A DNA stretch of 60,044 nucleotides from Streptomyces hydrogenans (GCF_014656075.1 NZ_BNBS01000046.1:1-60044); one strand, 5' to 3'. Positions 16,103 through 24,340 are shown, numbered from the stretch's first letter. Notes: a model not told the origin generated them from the sequence alone. Numbers and translations are program-made.

Positions 16103-17560
16103 TCAGGACGGCGTGCCGGCGGCCTTCGTGGTGTCGAGTGCGCACACGTTCGCCAGGGTCACGGGGTCCTGGCCCGCGGGCTGCGCGACGGTGCCCGAGG
16201 CGGGCGGCCGGTGGCCCTTCGTGAGCCAGCCCTCCAGGGCCGTGAAGGCCGTCCGGTAGCACGGCGAGAGCGGCCGGAGCCTGTCCGGGAAGGCGTCGAC
16301 GAGGGAGTCGGTGTGGGTGCCGCCCTCGACGCGGTAGTAGCGGTGCAGCGCGCCGCGGCCCGCCTCGCGCACCATGCGGGCGTAGACGTCGGAGTCCTCG
16401 CCGATCGGCAGCAGGGTGTCCAGGGTGCCGTGCAGGGTGATCAGGGGCTTGCCGATCCGGCCGGTCAGCGCGATCTTCGCCACGGCCTTCCGGACCTCTT
16501 CGGGGCGGGTCGCGTAGTCGTAGTCGGCGTCGCAGGCGGGGGTGCCCGGCAGGCAGTACGGGGTGCCCGCCTCGGTCGGGCCGTCGAAGCCGGGGTCCAG
16601 CTCCTCGCGGTAGAGGCGCTGGGTCAGGTCCCAGTAGACCTTGTGGTGGTAGGGCCACAGGAACTCCGACCCGGCGGGGAAGCCGGCGGCGTGCAGCTGT
16701 TCCCGGGCCGCCTCGGCGCCCTCGCCGCCCGCGGCGTACACGGGGTAGGCGCGCATCGCCTTCGGCAGGAAGTCGAGCAGGTTGGGGCCGTCGGTCCGCC
16801 AGAGGGTGCCCTCCCAGTCGACGCCGCCGTCGTACAGCTCGGGGTGGTTCTCCAGCTGCCAGCGCACCAGGTAGCCGCCGTTGGACATGCCGGTGGCCAG
16901 GGTGCGGGCCGGGGGACGGTGGTAGCGCTGGGCCACCACGGCCCGGGCGGCCCGGGTCAGCTGGGTGACGCGGTCGTTCCACTCGGCGATCGCGTCGCCG
17001 GGGGCCTTGCCGTCGCGGTGGAAGGCGAGGCCGGTGTTGCCCTTGTCGGTGGCGGCGTACGCGTACCCCCGGGCCAGCACCGCGTCCGCGATGGCCCGGT
17101 CGTTGGCGTACTGCTCGCGGTTGCCGGGGGTGCCGGCCACGACGAGGCCGCCGTTCCAGCGGTCGGGCAGGCGGATGACGAACTGGGCGTCGTGCTGCCA
17201 GCCGTGGTTGGTGTTGGTGGTGGAGGTGTCGGGGAAGTAGCCGTCGACCTGGATCCCGGGCACCCCGCTGGGGACCGCCAGGTCCTTCGGGGTCAGCCCC
17301 GCCCAGTCGGCCGGGTCGGTGTGGCCCGAGGCGACGGTGCCTGCCGTGGTCAGCTCGTCCAGGCAGGCCGACTGCTGGTGCTCGGCGCCGGGGACGCGGA
17401 GCTGCGCCTGGCGCGCGCAGTGACCGGCGGACCCCGTGGTGGCGGCCGTCGCGGGGACGGCGGAGGTGGTCAGGGCGGTGAGCGCGGACAGGGCGAGGGC
17501 CGCCCGCGCGCCTCGGCGCCGGGGGCGTGGCGAGGAACGGAACGGGGGACGAGGGCGCAT
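16103..17560 (-). CDS. Secreted alpha/beta-hydrolase, possibly a 3-hydroxybutyrate oligomer hydrolase
   Basis: The 485-aa protein has an Arg-rich n-region and a signal peptide ending near VPATAA (about residue 40). The alpha/beta-hydrolase core follows, with PDRWNGGLVVAGTPG, the nucleophile elbow GMSNGGY (about residue 248) and a late HGTLDTLLPIGEDSDVY block with the acid, then GGTHTD with a candidate His. Start ATG 17560 is the first Met that gives a proper signal peptide. The family (tannase/feruloyl-esterase-like versus oligomer hydrolase) is unclear from motifs. Its place among PHB genes suggests it cuts 3-hydroxybutyrate oligomers released by the depolymerase; this is inference. Confidence 0.65.
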   Translation of the reverse strand: MRPRPPFRSSPRPRRRGARAALALSALTALTTSAVPATAATTGSAGHCARQAQLRVPGAEHQQSACLDELTTAGTVASGHTDPADWAGLTPKDLAVPSGVPGIQVDGYFPDTSTTNTNHGWQHDAQFVIRLPDRWNGGLVVAGTPGNREQYANDRAIADAVLARGYAYAATDKGNTGLAFHRDGKAPGDAIAEWNDRVTQLTRAARAVVAQRYHRPPARTLATGMSNGGYLVRWQLENHPELYDGGVDWEGTLWRTDGPNLLDFLPKAMRAYPVYAAGGEGAEAAREQLHAAGFPAGSEFLWPYHHKVYWDLTQRLYREELDPGFDGPTEAGTPYCLPGTPACDADYDYATRPEEVRKAVAKIALTGRIGKPLITLHGTLDTLLPIGEDSDVYARMVREAGRGALHRYYRVEGGTHTDSLVDAFPDRLRPLSPCYRTAFTALEGWLTKGHRPPASGTVAQPAGQDPVTLANVCALDTTKAAGTPS

Positions 17561-17875
17561 CGGCGGGTACCTCCGGACGGGAGTGCGGGACAGCGACTCG
17601 CGGGAGGCTATGCCGCCGTCGGGCCGCCCGACATGGCTGCGCGGCCCATCGTCCGGAGGCGTGCGGTGGGCGCCGCCACCACCCCCGCGCCGCGGCGGCG
17701 CGCTGGCGGAGCGGCGCGCGGGGGCAGTGGTCTCCGCCATGCCGGAGGGGGGTGGTGTGTGGGTGGTCGCCATGGTCGGTCCGGTCGCCCGCTGCCTAGG
17801 CTCCGTGCCTGTCGCTGCTATCGGCACCGGTTCCGACCTGCGAGGTCGTCCGGGTGCCTGAGGGAAGGGATCCCC
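17561..17875. other. Divergent intergenic region, no gene seen
   Basis: These 315 bases separate the secreted hydrolase (minus) from the CoA-transferase operon (plus) and must hold both promoters. The open frames crossing it show Arg/Pro-rich composition without family features. I see a TAGGCT box around 17806 that could be a -10 element for the CoA-transferase genes, but no convincing -35. No copy of the 16057-16073 palindrome is present. Confidence 0.5.
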
Positions 17876-18652
17876 ATGGGTCTGGACAAGACGGTCGCGA
17901 GCGCGGCGGAGGCGGTGGCCGACATTCCCGACGGGGCCTCGCTCGCCGTGGGCGGATTCGGGCTCTGCGGGATCCCGGGGACGCTCATCGACGCGCTGTG
18001 GCAGCGCGGCACGGAGGGCCTGCGGGTCGTGTCGAACAACTGCGGCGTCGACGACTGGGGCCTCGGGCTGCTGCTCGCCGCCGGACAGATCTCCCGGATG
18101 ACGAGCTCGTACGTGGGCGAGAACAAGGAGTTCGCCCGCCAGTACCTGAGCGGCGAACTGGAGGTCGAGCTGGTCCCCCAGGGCACGCTGGCCGAGCGGC
18201 TGCGGGCCGGCGGCGCGGGCATCCCCGCCTTCTACACCCCCGCCGGCACGGGAACGCAGGTCGGCGAGGGCGGGCTGCCCTGGAGGTACGCCGCCGACGG
18301 CTCGGTCGCGGTCGCGTCACCGCCGAAGGAGACCCGGGACTTCGACGGACGCCCCCACCTGCTCGAAGCCGGCATCACGACGGACTACGCGCTGGTCCGC
18401 GCCACCATCGGCGACCGGCACGGCAACCTCGTCTTCCGCTCCTCCGCCCGCAACTTCAACCCGCTGGCCGCCATGGCCGGACGGGTCACCGTCGCCGAGG
18501 TCGACCACCTCGTCGAACCCGGCGAACTGGACCCCGACGAGGTCCACCTCCCCGGCATCTTCGTCCAGCGCGTGGTCCGGGTCGCTCCCGGCGACCCCGC
18601 CGCCGAACGGCGCGTCGAGCGCCGCACCGTCCGACAGGAAGGCGACGCCTGA
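17876..18652 (+). CDS. scoA: 3-oxoacid CoA-transferase subunit A
   Basis: This 258-aa alpha subunit of succinyl-CoA:3-ketoacid CoA-transferase carries the family features GGFGLCGIPG (CoA-binding glycine loop, residues 23-32), SNNCGVDDWGLG, and GENKEF-YLSGELEVELVPQGTLAERLRAGGAGIPAFYTP. The enzyme moves CoA from succinyl-CoA to acetoacetate. AGGGAAGGGA precedes ATG 17876. The stop overlaps the beta-subunit ATG by one base. It completes the PHB pathway by making acetoacetyl-CoA. A PcaI-type 3-oxoadipate CoA-transferase is the main alternative; the 3-hydroxybutyrate context favours SCOT. Confidence 0.9.
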   Translation: MGLDKTVASAAEAVADIPDGASLAVGGFGLCGIPGTLIDALWQRGTEGLRVVSNNCGVDDWGLGLLLAAGQISRMTSSYVGENKEFARQYLSGELEVELVPQGTLAERLRAGGAGIPAFYTPAGTGTQVGEGGLPWRYAADGSVAVASPPKETRDFDGRPHLLEAGITTDYALVRATIGDRHGNLVFRSSARNFNPLAAMAGRVTVAEVDHLVEPGELDPDEVHLPGIFVQRVVRVAPGDPAAERRVERRTVRQEGDA

Positions 18653-19299
18653 TGGCCCTCACCCGCGAGCAGATGGCGGCCCGCGCCGCCCGGGAACTGA
18701 CCGACGGAAGCTACGTCAACCTCGGCATCGGACTCCCCACCCTCATCCCCAACCACCTCCCGCCGGGCATCGAGGTCGTCCTCCAGTCCGAGAACGGCAT
18801 CCTCGGCGTCGGCCCCTACCCCACCGAGGACGAACTCGACGCCGACCTGATCAACGCCGGCAAGGAGACCGTCACCACCCTGCCCGGAGCCTCGTTCTTC
18901 GACTCCGCGCTGTCCTTCGGGATGATCCGCGGCGGGCACATCGACGCCGCGATCCTCGGCGCCATGCAGGTCTCCTCCGCCGGCGACCTCGCCAACTGGA
19001 TGATCCCCGGCAAGATGGTCAAGGGCATGGGCGGCGCCATGGACCTCGTCCACGGCGCCGGCCGGGTCATCGTCCTCATGGAGCACACCGCCAAGGACGG
19101 CACCCCCAAGCTCGTCGACACCTGCACCCTCCCCCTGACCGGCCGGGCCGTCGTCCAGCGCGTCATCACCGACCTCGCCGTCCTCGACATCGCCTCCGAC
19201 GGCTTCGTCCTGGTCGAGACGGCCCCCGGCGTCACCGTCGACCAGGTGCTCGCGGCCACGGCGGCACCGCTGCGCGTGGCGCGGGACGTCGTCGGGTAG
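18652..19299 (+). CDS. scoB: 3-oxoacid CoA-transferase subunit B
   Basis: This 215-aa beta subunit carries the catalytic glutamate (Glu47) in LQSENGILGVGPYP, the residue that forms the enzyme-CoA thioester. Other family blocks are YVNLGIGLPTLIPN, SFFDSALSFGMIRGGHID and GAMDLVHGAGRVIVLMEH. It is translationally coupled to subunit A through a one-base overlap. It ends 12 bp before a convergent TetR gene. Confidence 0.92.
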   Translation: MALTREQMAARAARELTDGSYVNLGIGLPTLIPNHLPPGIEVVLQSENGILGVGPYPTEDELDADLINAGKETVTTLPGASFFDSALSFGMIRGGHIDAAILGAMQVSSAGDLANWMIPGKMVKGMGGAMDLVHGAGRVIVLMEHTAKDGTPKLVDTCTLPLTGRAVVQRVITDLAVLDIASDGFVLVETAPGVTVDQVLAATAAPLRVARDVVG

Positions 19300-19310
19300 G
19301 AGCGGCGTTC

Positions 19311-19940
19311 CTACCCGGCCGTGCCGGGGCGCGGGGGCGGCCAGTCGGGGGCGGGGTCCTCGGCGAGCAGGGGGCGCAGGGCGCCGAGGACCGCGCCGAC
19401 GCAGACGTCGCGCAGTTCCGAGCGGGTGCAGGTCTCGTGGGTGAGCCAGTCGACGCACAGGACCTGGACGAAGACCAGCCAGCTCTTGAGGACGCCGGAC
19501 ACGGCCTCGCGGGTGCGCTCGTCCGCGAGTGAGGGGACGGCCAGCAGGCGGGTGCGGAGGGCGTCCAGTTCGTTCGTCATGATCGTCTGGATCACGGGGT
19601 CGCCCGCGAGGACCCGGTTCGCGGCGAGGACGGCGTTGCGGTTCGCCACGAAGTAGTCGAGGTGGACGTCCATGCCCTGGACGAGCTGCTCCGCGAGGGA
19701 GTCGGCCGGGTCGAAGCGGGTGTCGGCGAGCAGTTGGTCCGCGGCCTGCTCGTACACGGCGGCGAAGAGGGCGTGCTTGCTGGGGAAGTGACGGTAGAGC
19801 AGAGCGCGGGAGACTCCGGCCTCTTCCGCGACCTCCTCCATCAGGACGTCGTCGTACGGGCGGGCGGCGAAGAGCCGCGCCCCGACGGCGAGGAGCTGGG
19901 CGCGGCGGCCGGCGGGGCTGAGTCGTTGGCGCGGAGGCAT
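19311..19940 (-). CDS. TetR-family regulator
   Basis: This 209-aa regulator has an N-terminal TetR HTH (LMEEVAEEAGVSRALLYRHFPSKHALF, residues about 35-60) and a helical ligand domain. The start is ATG 19940 (MPPRQRL); ATGs at 19961, 19994 and 20039 are in frame but would run through the operator pair at 19954-20002. It is divergent from a DUF4345-type membrane protein gene, whose promoter region holds two near-palindromes that this protein probably binds. Confidence 0.85.
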   Translation of the reverse strand: MPPRQRLSPAGRRAQLLAVGARLFAARPYDDVLMEEVAEEAGVSRALLYRHFPSKHALFAAVYEQAADQLLADTRFDPADSLAEQLVQGMDVHLDYFVANRNAVLAANRVLAGDPVIQTIMTNELDALRTRLLAVPSLADERTREAVSGVLKSWLVFVQVLCVDWLTHETCTRSELRDVCVGAVLGALRPLLAEDPAPDWPPPRPGTAG

Positions 19941-19953
19941 GGAAGCCAGCTTA

Positions 19954-20002
19954 GTTGACATGTGTCTACTAGCGACGCATCCTCTGGTGGACATCTGTCT
20001 AC
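19954..20002. promoter_or_regulatory. Two direct copies of a near-palindromic TetR operator
   Basis: GTTGACATGTGTCTAC (19954-19969) and GTGGACATCTGTCTAC (19987-20002) share 14 of 16 positions, are each near-palindromic around GACA..TGTC, and start exactly 33 bp apart on the same face of the helix. They sit between the divergent TetR and membrane-protein genes. Confidence 0.75.
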
Positions 20003-20032
20003 CAGGCTCCACCCGCACGGCTCGGAGGGAAC

Positions 20033-20446
20033 ATGGCAAGGACTCTGCGCGCGCTCACCCGGCTGATGGGCTGGTCATGCGTGGCGATCGGCCTCTTTCA
20101 CGTACTGCTCGGCAACGCGGCGATCCCCGGCGCCGACTCCGCGGGGCCGACCGTCGACAGCTGGGGCCGCTTCATGGGCGCCGCCTTCGCGGGGTACGGG
20201 CTGGCGTGGCTGTGGGCCGCGCGACAGCGCCCGATCCCGGCCCGCGAGGTGCGATGGCTCACCGGCGTCTTCCTCCTGGGCGGGCTCGCCCGGCTCCTCT
20301 CCCTCGCCGAGCACGGCCGTCCGCACTGGTTCCAGCTCGCCCTCACGGTGATCGAACTCGCCCTGCCCCCGGTCCTGTTCTGGCTGGCCGACGCGGAGGA
20401 GCGCCTCGCGCGGGGCGAAAGGACGAGCCTGCCCGTCGAGCCGTGA
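20033..20446 (+). CDS. DUF4345-type small membrane protein
   Basis: This 137-aa protein has four predicted membrane segments (about residues 10-28, 45-62, 76-92 and 103-118). The motif block VLLGNAAIPGADSAGPTVDSWGRFMG followed by FAGYGLAWLW is characteristic of DUF4345. It is divergent from a TetR gene and preceded by the paired operator, so it is probably that regulator's target. Biochemical function of the family is not established. Confidence 0.75.
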   Translation: MARTLRALTRLMGWSCVAIGLFHVLLGNAAIPGADSAGPTVDSWGRFMGAAFAGYGLAWLWAARQRPIPAREVRWLTGVFLLGGLARLLSLAEHGRPHWFQLALTVIELALPPVLFWLADAEERLARGERTSLPVEP

Positions 20447-20508
20447 CCGGGGTCGCCGGCCTCCGAGACGTGAACGGGGCCGCCACCCGCCGGCCCCAGC
20501 GTCCGGCG

Positions 20509-20554
20509 CCCGGCACCCGGCACCCGGCACCCGGCACCCGGCACCCGGCACCCG
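20509..20554. repeat. Tandem heptamer CCCGGCA, about 6.5 copies
   Basis: Six perfect CCCGGCA units run from 20509 to 20550, followed by CCCG. They fill most of the gap between two convergent genes. The same heptamer recurs about 2.9 times at 24232-24251 in another intergenic spot. Confidence 0.95.
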
Positions 20555-20556
20555 AC

Positions 20557-20973
20557 TCAGGCGCCTCCGTCCCTCCCCTCCAGGTCGAGGGCGTGACCGG
20601 TGGTCGCGTCCACGTGGGCGGGGATCTCGTCGTGGCGGTCGCCCACCGTCGGCGTCCCGGTCGGCTCGAACATGAGGATCGCGGCGCCGGACGGCGCGTA
20701 CGGCCGGTGTTCCGTGCCCGCGGGCACGGTGAACACGGATCCGCGCGGCAGCAGGACCGTCCGCTCGCCCCCGGGTTCGCGCAGGGAGAGGCGCAGTTCC
20801 CCGTCGAGCACCAGGAAGAACTCGTCGGTGTCGTCGTGGGCGTGCCAGATGTGCTCGCCCTCGACCTTGGCGACGCGGACGTCGTAGTCGTTCACGCGCG
20901 TGACGACGCGGGGGCTCCACAGGGCGTCGAAGGAGGCAAGGGCCTGGTGCAGGGAGATCGGCTGGGTGCTCAT
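20557..20973 (-). CDS. Cupin-domain protein
   Basis: This 138-aa single-domain cupin has motif 1 as HAHDDTDEFFLVLDGEL (two His and Glu as metal ligands) and motif 2 as LPRGSVFTVPAGTEHRPY (with the second-motif His). A metal-bound beta-barrel enzyme or small-molecule binder is expected; the reaction is unknown. The start is ATG 20973. It is divergent from a GlxA-type AraC regulator 52 bp away, which may control it. Confidence 0.8.
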   Translation of the reverse strand: MSTQPISLHQALASFDALWSPRVVTRVNDYDVRVAKVEGEHIWHAHDDTDEFFLVLDGELRLSLREPGGERTVLLPRGSVFTVPAGTEHRPYAPSGAAILMFEPTGTPTVGDRHDEIPAHVDATTGHALDLEGRDGGA

Positions 20974-21025
20974 GGCCTCATCCTCGGCGGTCACGCGGGG
21001 GCGGTGTGAGTGCTAGGAATCGCAC

Positions 21026-22018
21026 ATGTCGAAAGAATCCTCGCAGCGGTCCCGTGACGCGGGCGCGCATCGGGTGGTCGTGATCGTGGACCAGAACTCG
21101 AATCCGTTCGAACTCGGCTGCGCCACGGAGGTCTTCGGTCTCCGCAGGCCGGAGATCGGACGCGATCTGTACGACTTCCGGCTCTGCTCCCCCGAACCCG
21201 CCACCCTGATGCGCGACGGGTTCTTCACGCTCACCGGGGTCGCCGGCCTGGAGGCGGCCGAGGAGGCGGACACCCTGATCGTCCCCAACCGGCCCGACGT
21301 GGAGGTGCCCCGGCGGCCCGCCGTGCTCGCCGCCATCAGGCGGGCGCACGCGCGCGGCGCGCGCCTGATCGGCTTCTGCAGCGGCGCCTTCACCCTGGCC
21401 GAGGCCGGGGTCCTCGACGGACGCCGGGCCACCGCCCACTGGCAGTGGGCGGACGCCTTCCGTGCCCGTTTCCCCGCCGTCCGGCTGGAGTCGGACGTGC
21501 TGTTCGTGGACGACGGCGACATCCTCACGGCCGCCGGCAGCGCCGCCGCGCTCGACCTCGGGCTCCATGTGGTCCGCCGTGACCACGGTGCCGAGGTCGG
21601 CAACGCCGTCAGCCGGCGGCTGGTCTTCGCGGCCAACCGCGACGGCGGGCAGCGCCAGTTCGTCGAACGCCCCATGCCCGACCTGCCCGACGAGTCCCTG
21701 GCACCCGTCCTGGCCTGGGCCCAGGCCCGGCTCGCCTCCCCCCTGACGGTCGCCGACCTCGCGGGGCGCGCGGCGGTCAGCCCGGCGACGCTGCACCGCC
21801 GCTTCCGCGCCCAACTGGGCACGACCCCGCTGGCCTGGCTCACGAAGGAACGGCTCGCCCTGGCCTGCCGGCTCATCGAGCGGGGCGAGTCGCGCGTCGA
21901 GGTCGTCGCCCGGCGCAGCGGCCTGGGCACCGCCGCCCACCTGCGCACGCTGATGCGCCGCGAGACGGGCATCACGCCGTCGGCGTACAGACAGCGGTTC
22001 GGTCCGGAGGCACGGTGA
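21026..22018 (+). CDS. GlxA-family AraC-type regulator (DJ-1/PfpI plus HTH)
   Basis: This 330-aa regulator has an N-terminal DJ-1/PfpI-like amidotransferase fold (residues about 15-180, with the nucleophile-elbow block IGFCSGAFTLAEAGVLDGR) and a C-terminal AraC/XylS double HTH (about 225-320, with LAGRAAVSPATLHRRFRAQ and IGL-type second helix). The Cys in FCSGAF is kept, but these sensors are usually not enzymes. The start is ATG 21026, 52 bp from the divergent cupin gene. A second protein of this family is at 42255-43211. Confidence 0.87.
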   Translation: MSKESSQRSRDAGAHRVVVIVDQNSNPFELGCATEVFGLRRPEIGRDLYDFRLCSPEPATLMRDGFFTLTGVAGLEAAEEADTLIVPNRPDVEVPRRPAVLAAIRRAHARGARLIGFCSGAFTLAEAGVLDGRRATAHWQWADAFRARFPAVRLESDVLFVDDGDILTAAGSAAALDLGLHVVRRDHGAEVGNAVSRRLVFAANRDGGQRQFVERPMPDLPDESLAPVLAWAQARLASPLTVADLAGRAAVSPATLHRRFRAQLGTTPLAWLTKERLALACRLIERGESRVEVVARRSGLGTAAHLRTLMRRETGITPSAYRQRFGPEAR

Positions 22019-22060
22019 CGCCCTTGCCGGCCTCCCGCTCCGGCGATCGTCCGGCCTGGC

Positions 22061-22110
22061 CGGGTCGGGTCGGGTCGGGTCGGGTCGGGTCGGGTCGGGT
22101 CGGGTCGGGT
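22061..22110. repeat. Ten perfect CGGGT pentamers (G-quadruplex-prone)
   Basis: Ten uninterrupted CGGGT units lie between the convergent AraC and serine hydrolase genes, followed by CGGGG. The plus strand carries GGG tracts with two-base TC loops, a textbook G-quadruplex pattern, and the complementary strand carries matching C tracts. Confidence 0.97.
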
Positions 22111-22175
22111 CGGGGTGAACGGGTGGCCCGGCCGGGGCGGCCCGGGCCACCGATGGGGCGGCGGGTTGTGGTGCG

Positions 22176-23294
22176 TCAGCCGTGCATGGCCAGGCGGTAG
22201 AAGGCGTCGAGCGCCTCGTCGAGGGGGCCGGGTTGCGGCCTTCCCGAGGGGTCGATCCGCTGCCACCGCTGGAGGTTCACCGCGACGGCCATCTGCCGCC
22301 GGCCGTCCTCGCGGATCATGGCCAGCGCTCCGGCACCCCAGACCGTGCCGCCGTGGCCCCAGAACGTGGCCCGGCCGTCGGTCCTCATCGGGTACAGGCC
22401 GAGGCCGTACTCCCCCGGCCTGCCCTCCTGGGTGATGATCGGGACGGTGTGGCGCATCTGCGCCAGCGACGCCGGGCCGACGATCTCCCCGGCCAGGAGC
22501 AGCCGGTAGAAGCGGTTGAGGTCCGCGACGGTCGACACCAGCGAACCGGCCGCCTTCACCCATGACATGTCGTAGACGCTGTAGTCGCGCGGCGGGTCGA
22601 TCATGCCGAACCACGCCTCGTACATCCGCGCGTGCGGCCCGCCGAGCTCCGGGCCGGCGGGGAGTTCCGTGTCCCGGAGCCCGGCGCGTTCGATGACGTC
22701 ACGGGTGACGCACGCGTCGGCCGTCAGGCCGGTCACCTCTTCCAGGAGCTCGCCGAGGAGCAGGTAGTTGGTGTTGGAGTACAGGCCCGGGGAGCCGCCC
22801 GGGCTTCCGGCGGGCGGGGCGGCGACCCCCATCCCGATCAGTTCGGCCGGGTCGAAGCGGGTGTGCCGGAGGTCGTCGAAGCTCTCGGGCCCGGTGTCCG
22901 CGAGGGCGGGGAACGCCTTGAGGGAGGGATAGGCGTACGGGAGGTATTCGGCGAGGCCACTGGTGTGGTTGATCAGCATCCGGACGGTGATCGCCTCACC
23001 GCGCTCTCCGGGAACCAGCGTCGGGAGGTACCGGCCGATCGGAGTGTCGAGCCCGATCCGGCCGCGCTCGGCCTGCCGCAGGACCGCGGCGGCGGTGAAG
23101 GTCTTGGTGATGCTGCCGACGCGGTGGCGCATGTCGACGGTGACGGGACGTCCGGTGGCGACGTCGGCGACCCCGACAGCGCCGCGCCAGACCTCGTCGC
23201 CGTCGCGCACTTCGGCGAACAGGCCGGGCATTCCGGCGTGGTGGACGTTCTCCAGAGCGGCGTCCAGCGCCGCACGGTCCAGTAAGTTCCTCAC
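22176..23294 (-). CDS. Serine hydrolase, class C beta-lactamase/DD-peptidase fold
   Basis: This 372-aa protein has the penicillin-binding-like active site: SITK (Ser61, Lys64), the YSN motif in LYSNTNYLLLGELLEEVTG (about residue 170) and WGHGG near residue 315 as the KTG-equivalent. No signal peptide is evident, so it may act in the cytoplasm as an esterase or peptidase rather than on the cell wall. The start is ATG 23294. It is divergent from a TetR-type gene with a perfect palindrome between them. Substrate unknown. Confidence 0.85.
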   Translation of the reverse strand: MRNLLDRAALDAALENVHHAGMPGLFAEVRDGDEVWRGAVGVADVATGRPVTVDMRHRVGSITKTFTAAAVLRQAERGRIGLDTPIGRYLPTLVPGERGEAITVRMLINHTSGLAEYLPYAYPSLKAFPALADTGPESFDDLRHTRFDPAELIGMGVAAPPAGSPGGSPGLYSNTNYLLLGELLEEVTGLTADACVTRDVIERAGLRDTELPAGPELGGPHARMYEAWFGMIDPPRDYSVYDMSWVKAAGSLVSTVADLNRFYRLLLAGEIVGPASLAQMRHTVPIITQEGRPGEYGLGLYPMRTDGRATFWGHGGTVWGAGALAMIREDGRRQMAVAVNLQRWQRIDPSGRPQPGPLDEALDAFYRLAMHG

Positions 23295-23420
23295 GCTGTA
23301 CGTCCTTTCGGATGGCGTCGGTCGAACGGAACGCCTTCGGACGGGAGTTGGGTGAACGGACGTGCGCCGCGCTTCGACCCGACCGCGGCCGGACGGTTCG
23401 GCACACCTCTGTCCTCATTA

Positions 23421-23437
23421 TGCACGCGGTGCGTGCA
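23421..23437. promoter_or_regulatory. Palindromic operator between serine hydrolase and TetR genes
   Basis: TGCACGC-GGT-GCGTGCA is a perfect inverted repeat. A second, nested pair TATGCAC (23419-23425) and GTGCATA (23445-23451) overlaps it. It lies midway between the divergent starts and is the likely site of the TetR protein at 23483. Confidence 0.75.
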
Positions 23438-23482
23438 ACGCCAAGTGCATAGGCTAGGCTCGGAGTCGACGAGGGGAGTCAC

Positions 23483-24142
23483 ATGGCGGGCCGCAGGCGC
23501 TGGTCGACCGAGGAGATCCTGGACGCGGCAGCGGAGCTGCTGGTCACGAGCGACACGGAGTCGTTCAGCGTGCGGAAGCTCGCGGCGACGCTCGGCACCG
23601 ACTCCTCCAGCCTCTACCGGCATTTCCGCAGCAAGACCGAACTGCTGCGCGCCGTCGCCGACCGCATCCTCCTGGCCTCCATGGACGGCTACCGCCCCGA
23701 GGGCGACTGGAAGCAGCGGATCACCGCGCTCGCCCTGCGCCTGCGGGAGGCGTTCGGCCGGCAGCCCCAACTCGCCGCGGTCTGGGGGCGGTACGCGTCG
23801 GGCGGCGCCGGCTCCCGGCTGGTCATGGAGGAGGTACTCCAGGCCCTGCGCGCCTCAGGGCTGCCCGACGAGCAGATCCCCGCGCGCTACCACCGCCTCG
23901 CGGTCCTCATCTCCGCGTTGATCGCCTCCGAGGCGGGCGTCAGCACCATGACCCCGGAGGAGTACGACCAGGGCATGGAGCTGTTCCGTGTCGCGGTCCT
24001 GGGCGCCGACCCCGACCGCTTCCCCGCCCTGGCCCACTTCGCCCGCGACATCCGCCCCCTCGGCGCCGACCGCTCCCCCGCCTTCGAGGAACTCCTCGCC
24101 GCCCAGCTCGCCGCCATCGAGCACGCGATCCAGGCGGGGTAG
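23483..24142 (+). CDS. TetR-family regulator
   Basis: The 219-aa protein has a TetR HTH (EEILDAAAELL... VRKLAATLGTDSSSLYRHFRSKTEL, residues about 9-55) and a long helical C-terminal domain (about 80-215) of the type that binds a ligand and dimerises. The start is ATG 23483, in good position after GAGGGGAGTC. It is divergent from the serine hydrolase, and the perfect palindrome at 23421-23437 suggests it controls both. Confidence 0.87.
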   Translation: MAGRRRWSTEEILDAAAELLVTSDTESFSVRKLAATLGTDSSSLYRHFRSKTELLRAVADRILLASMDGYRPEGDWKQRITALALRLREAFGRQPQLAAVWGRYASGGAGSRLVMEEVLQALRASGLPDEQIPARYHRLAVLISALIASEAGVSTMTPEEYDQGMELFRVAVLGADPDRFPALAHFARDIRPLGADRSPAFEELLAAQLAAIEHAIQAG

Positions 24143-24231
24143 GCGGAGGAGGCGGCGACTCGGCCAGCAGACCTACGCGTTCAGCCCGCCTCGGGAGCGG
24201 CCGGCGGCACGGCCCGCGGGCCCACCTGCGA

Positions 24232-24251
24232 CCCGGCACCCGGCACCCGGC
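24232..24251. repeat. Short CCCGGCA heptamer array
   Basis: Two perfect CCCGGCA units and a truncated third repeat the same heptamer found at 20509-20554. They lie in the 259-bp region between the TetR gene and the convergent P-loop kinase gene. Confidence 0.85.
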
Positions 24252-24305
24252 CAGGGACGTGCCGGGCGCGCGGCCCGACGCACCGAAGGCGCCACGGCGC
24301 ACCGG

Positions 24306-24340
24306 GCTCTGCGCTCTGCGCTCTGCGCTCTGCGCTCTGC
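24306..24340. repeat. Five perfect GCTCTGC heptamers
   Basis: Five identical 7-bp units run without interruption, followed by GCTCA. The period equals that of the nearby CCCGGCA array although the sequence differs. It is intergenic between convergent genes. Confidence 0.95.

Noticed and set aside
20509..24340. Heptamer arrays considered as a CRISPR-like array
   Set aside because: The units are only 7 bp, contiguous and without spacers, and no cas genes are present.
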